From Chloroflexota bacterium (lineage in GTDB: Bacteria > Chloroflexota > Dehalococcoidia > SM23-28-2 > RBG-16-64-32): DNA of 8,464 bases. The notes under the pieces are model-generated. The model had not been told where the DNA came from, searched no databases, and worked only from the letters and a program-made list of their open reading frames with translations. How positions within the stretch are numbered: position 1 is the stretch's first letter; the number at the start of each line of letters is the position of its first letter. The DNA lies in contig VBEI01000088.1 of the NCBI GenBank assembly GCA_005882715.1, forward strand, positions 1-8,464. The letters run 5' to 3'. The position numbers and the translations under genes are program-made. Positions 6,682 through 8,464 of this stretch are shown in pieces.

Positions 6682-6692
6682 ATTGTATTGTA
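6682..6692 (-). promoter_or_regulatory. Overlapping -10 boxes (TACAATACAAT) upstream of the desaturase
   Basis: Two overlapping TACAAT hexamers lie 25-35 bases ahead of the ATG at 6657, in the only AT-rich patch of this gap. No good -35 box is visible. Immediately upstream is the perfect 10-base palindrome CGTTCGAACG (6694-6703), placed where a regulator could compete with polymerase. Transcription from here would start near 6675, leaving a leader of about 18 bases to the ATG or about 78 bases to the ACG. Confidence 0.4.
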
Positions 6693-6746
6693 CCGTTCGA
6701 ACGTGCTAGACGAACAGCGCCTTCCCCGCTCGGCATTTCGTTGGGA

Positions 6747-7262
6747 TCAGCGGGGTTCTGATTGCGCGCCGGTCGTGGCGTAAGCCGGAGTCCGCGGGTT
6801 GGACCGCATGTAATCATCGAGCCGCTTCGCCAGCCACTCGAAATACTCGTTCAGGTAGGGGTCTTCCTTCCGCCGGTCGTTGGTGAATGACTTGTACTTT
6901 TCCCACGAGAACGCCACGTAGTCACCCAGCGTCCGTTCCACCAGGGCGAGTTCGATCATCCCGTCGTACACCATCAGCCCGAGCATCTCCATCTGCTGGG
7001 CATAGTGGATGATCGATACGATCTCGTCCGCCGGTAAGGCCCGGATCTCGCTCCATGTCGACGGCATGTCGTGGGAGCTGATCCGTTGGAAATGCTCGGC
7101 CATCTGGCGCGTTTGCAGGCCCTGGACGGTCGCCACCGTGAGGCGTTCGCGCCGGTCTCGGGCTGCACTCCGCACCTGCCCGACGCCAAAGCCCAGCGCC
7201 GCTAAGAACGAGAGCGCGATCGCAATGTCGCCGGTAATTGCCGCTGCCGATTCGGTGCTCAT
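6747..7262 (-). CDS. Uncharacterised protein with one N-terminal membrane helix (possibly DUF4760-like)
   Basis: The protein has 171 residues and unknown function. A hydrophobic segment at about residues 10-30 (IAIALSFLAALGFGVGQV) is followed by a basic stop-transfer stretch (RSAARDRRERL), so it is probably a single-pass inner-membrane protein with a cytosolic helical domain. That domain is rich in conserved-looking aromatic and acidic positions: QTRQMAEHFQRI, IIHYAQQMEMLGLMVYDG, FSWEKYKSF and DPYLNEYFEWLAKRL. The start at 7262 is chosen because AGAGGAGAGG stands just upstream and the hydrophobic segment then begins promptly; the frame remains open to 7304 (14 more residues, no ribosome site there). 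It resembles short membrane proteins I recall annotated as DUF4760, but I cannot confirm this. It lies upstream of the desaturase on the same strand, with no evident functional link. Confidence 0.75.
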   Translation of the reverse strand: MSTESAAAITGDIAIALSFLAALGFGVGQVRSAARDRRERLTVATVQGLQTRQMAEHFQRISSHDMPSTWSEIRALPADEIVSIIHYAQQMEMLGLMVYDGMIELALVERTLGDYVAFSWEKYKSFTNDRRKEDPYLNEYFEWLAKRLDDYMRSNPRTPAYATTGAQSEPR

Positions 7263-7303
7263 GAGCCTCTCCTCTTGTTCTGCGTACGGACCAGTAGGAC
7301 TCA

Positions 7304-7309
7304 ATTCTA
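7304..7309 (-). promoter_or_regulatory. Possible -10 box (TAGAAT) for the one-TM protein gene
   Basis: TAGAAT on the minus strand would start transcription near 7297, about 35 bases before the ATG at 7262. That spacing is similar to the other promoters in this window. The -35 region is poor, so this is tentative. Confidence 0.3.
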
Positions 7310-7363
7310 CGAGCCACGTATCAGCTATACGCGGACAAGCTCCGCTACTCCCGAGCAGCGCCG

Positions 7364-7398
7364 AAGTTCGTACTTCGCACCTCGTACCTCGTACTTCG
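7364..7398 (+). repeat. Period-7 tandem array (array C)
   Basis: Five heptamers read AAGTTCG, TACTTCG, CACCTCG, TACCTCG, TACTTCG. The last four are nearly identical and each ends in TCG. This is the cleanest of the three arrays. It sits in the 184-base gap between two minus-strand genes. Short frames across it give 'RTSYF'-like peptides that are not real proteins. Confidence 0.75.
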
Positions 7399-7415
7399 TC
7401 CCCTTGGGCCCTGGC

Positions 7416-7437
7416 CCTCGAAGGGTCGAAGCGCCGC
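7416..7437 (+). repeat. Dispersed repeat, CTCGAAGGGTCGAAGCGCCG type
   Basis: Its last 12 bases (7426-7437, TCGAAGCGCCGC) match 5298-5309 exactly, and its first half repeats the TCGAAGG end seen in the other family. It lies between array C and the 3' end of the DinB-like gene on the minus strand. Confidence 0.5.
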
Positions 7438-7446
7438 CTGCCCTCC

Positions 7447-7920
7447 TCAGGACGGCAGGCTCTTCATGTGCCCAAGCACATGGTCGATGAGCACGCCGCC
7501 TTCGATCAGCTGCTGCGCGCTCACCGATGCCCCGCCCGCGAGCGCCAGCGCTGCCGTGCGCTCGAGCTGCTCGTCGCTCAGCCCCCGCACGTAGGCGGCA
7601 GTCGACGCCGCGCCCTCATGCAGCTCCCGAAGAACGTCCGCCTTGCTGGCGGAGCTGTTCTTCTCGGCGCGGCTTTCGTTCATGCCGTTGATATCGTCCC
7701 ACGAGTACGACGGCATCGGCTTGCTCTCAGCAGCGGCGGTGATGTACTGCATCTCGAGCGGAAATTGCCCGGACACGTGCTGGGCCACGCCCGCGACGGT
7801 CCAGCCCTCGGAGCCACCCTTGGCGCTCCACTTCTCGTCCGGAATCCGCTCGATGGTGCTCGCGAACTCGGCGACTGCCTGCTCGAACTTGTCCGCTAGA
7901 GACTCGGCGCGGCTGCCCAT
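7447..7920 (-). CDS. DinB-like four-helix-bundle protein
   Basis: The protein has 157 residues, a normal length for the DinB / maleylpyruvate-isomerase N-terminal-like superfamily. These are small soluble four-helix bundles that usually bind a divalent metal through three His residues. Candidate ligands are H48 (WTVAGVAQHVSG), H147 and H151 (LIDHVLGHMKSL), in the expected helix-2 and helix-4 positions. W40 precedes the first ligand, as is typical (GWTVAGVAQH). The start at 7920 is supported by GAAGGAGGG just upstream and by a consensus -10 box. Members act in thiol-dependent transferase or detoxification chemistry, and many have no known role; despite the name it should not be read as the DinB DNA polymerase. 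Nothing in the neighbours fixes the substrate. Confidence 0.85.
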   Translation of the reverse strand: MGSRAESLADKFEQAVAEFASTIERIPDEKWSAKGGSEGWTVAGVAQHVSGQFPLEMQYITAAAESKPMPSYSWDDINGMNESRAEKNSSASKADVLRELHEGAASTAAYVRGLSDEQLERTAALALAGGASVSAQQLIEGGVLIDHVLGHMKSLPS

Positions 7921-7962
7921 TTGGTTCCCTCCTTCTCACACTCGGCCTTGGCGGCGGGTGAG

Positions 7963-7991
7963 ATTATAGAAGAAGAAGCCTCGACTGCCTA
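7963..7991 (-). promoter_or_regulatory. Promoter of the DinB-like gene (TAGGCA - 17 - TATAAT)
   Basis: A perfect TATAAT (7963-7968, minus strand) lies 17 bases from TAGGCA, which matches TTGACA at four of six positions. Transcription would start near 7956, leaving a leader of about 35 bases that contains the Shine-Dalgarno. This is the best promoter in the window. Confidence 0.65.
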
Positions 7992-8030
7992 GAGCACTCC
8001 CCCGTTCGCCCGGCCCCGCTTCCGCAGCCC

Positions 8031-8108
8031 TCAGCCGCGCGCGATGATCTCGTCGGCCTTGGCCTTCGAGATGGGCTCGGCGCCTATTCCCAAACATCGC
8101 GTCGTCAT
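8031..8108 (-). other. 25-codon ORF, possible 3' remnant of a gene
   Basis: The frame reads MTTRCLGIGAEPISKAKADE and continues IIARG before a TGA at 8031. The second half has the codon and residue character of a real C-terminus (GAEPISKAKADEIIARG), while the first few codons look unrelated, as if a longer gene had lost its 5' part. A GGAG stands close ahead of the ATG, so a tiny expressed peptide is also possible. I do not recognise the family. The flanks 7992-8030 and 8109-8210 show no gene, promoter or RNA that I can support. Confidence 0.25.
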
Positions 8109-8210
8109 TTCATCTCCGAGCGTATCATGCACCCCGCCTTGTAGCCGTCAGTGCATCGGAGTTGAGCCCTTCAGCCCCCGCGCCGCCGCTCGCCCAAGGC
8201 GTGCCCGCCG

Positions 8211-8378
8211 AAGGAGGGAGAGCTGCGGGGCAGCATCCTCGTGGGCACCCGCGAGCGGTGCCGCGACCGCCTCCGCACCAACCGCGAACGCCGGCATCCA
8301 GAGCGCCTGCTCATTTGACTGGTACGGGATGACCTGCGGCAACTGGAGCGCTTCATGCAGATTGCACAGGGGGTTTGA
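8211..8378 (+). pseudogene. Decayed C-terminal remnant, LLM-class (luciferase-like) flavin oxidoreductase
   Basis: One frame reads KEGELRGSILVGTRERCRDR and on to LRTN, which resembles the 'GS.LVGTPE.V.DRLR' segment near the C-terminus of luciferase-like F420 or FMN oxidoreductases. The frame then degenerates and meets a TGA at 8316. In the next frame the middle reads NAGIQSACSFDWYG, where the family usually has 'AGV..L'. The original frame resumes with DDLRQLERFMQIAQGV and a stop at 8376, a typical ending for these proteins. Two compensating indels plus a stop would explain this. Nothing of the N-terminal barrel is visible upstream. The assignment rests on short motifs from memory. Confidence 0.35.
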
Positions 8379-8400
8379 GGGAGAGGGGCTCAGTGAAGCT

Positions 8401-8432
8401 CCTCCCGTTCGCGCTGAGGTTCTCGAAGCGTC
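8401..8432 (+). repeat. Dispersed repeat, TTCGCGCTGAGG type (second copy)
   Basis: Bases 8408-8432 match 4853-4878 with one T fewer, and bases 8401-8416 match 5253-5268 exactly. It therefore links the two other repeats and shows their modular order. It can fold as CGCT-GAG-GTT-CTC-GA-AGCG. It lies 22 bases after the stop of the oxidoreductase remnant. Confidence 0.65.
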
Positions 8433-8464
8433 AAGTCGCCCTCCAGCGCCATCACTTACAGCGA

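Noticed and set aside
5476..7920. Desaturase, one-TM protein and DinB-like gene as one operon
   Set aside because: The gaps are 89 and 184 bases or more, contain repeats, and each gene has a candidate promoter.
8148..8342. 64-codon open frame on the minus strand
   Set aside because: It has no ribosome site or recognisable motif, and it overlaps the better-supported oxidoreductase remnant on the other strand.

Overview
The window is high-GC bacterial DNA with dense coding on both strands and many long antisense shadow frames. Short dispersed repeats sit in nearly every intergenic gap, including the motif GTCCTGAGCGTAGCCGAAGG. From memory, that motif is common in Chloroflexota (Dehalococcoidia and relatives), so a Chloroflexota-type environmental genome is my best guess. 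This is an inference from repeats and gene style; no rRNA or marker gene is present to confirm it.

Left part (1-3821, + strand): two tandem paralogues of the KimA (YdaO) family of proton-coupled potassium permeases. Each has an APC-type membrane core and a C-terminal cytosolic USP-like domain. The first copy is cut by the window edge; the second is complete and carries a long Arg-rich N-terminal extension.

Middle (3840-5243, + strand): a heptamer repeat array leads into a phosphotriesterase-like lactonase (PLL) gene that appears to be transcribed without a leader. A well-formed promoter and ribosome binding site follow, in front of a small cupin gene that looks broken by an out-of-frame deletion of about 30 bases.

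Convergent junction (5244-5475): no gene, but dispersed GC-rich repeats and a second heptamer array are stacked between the + and - strand genes.

Right part (5476-7920, - strand): a membrane fatty-acid desaturase with all three histidine boxes, a conserved-looking one-TM protein of unknown function, and a DinB-like four-helix-bundle protein. Each appears to have its own promoter, so they do not look like a tight operon.

The right end (7921-8464) holds no intact gene. It contains the promoter of the DinB-like gene, a 25-codon possible gene remnant on the - strand, a decayed C-terminal remnant resembling LLM-class (luciferase-like) flavin oxidoreductases on the + strand, and another dispersed repeat copy. 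I see nothing convincing in 8109-8210.

No single new multi-gene system is evident. The genes read as housekeeping or accessory metabolism (K+ uptake, lactone or ester hydrolysis, lipid desaturation). The most unusual signals are the period-7 repeat arrays, the dispersed repeats, an ideal Shine-Dalgarno placed in front of an ACG codon in the desaturase, and the decaying genes.
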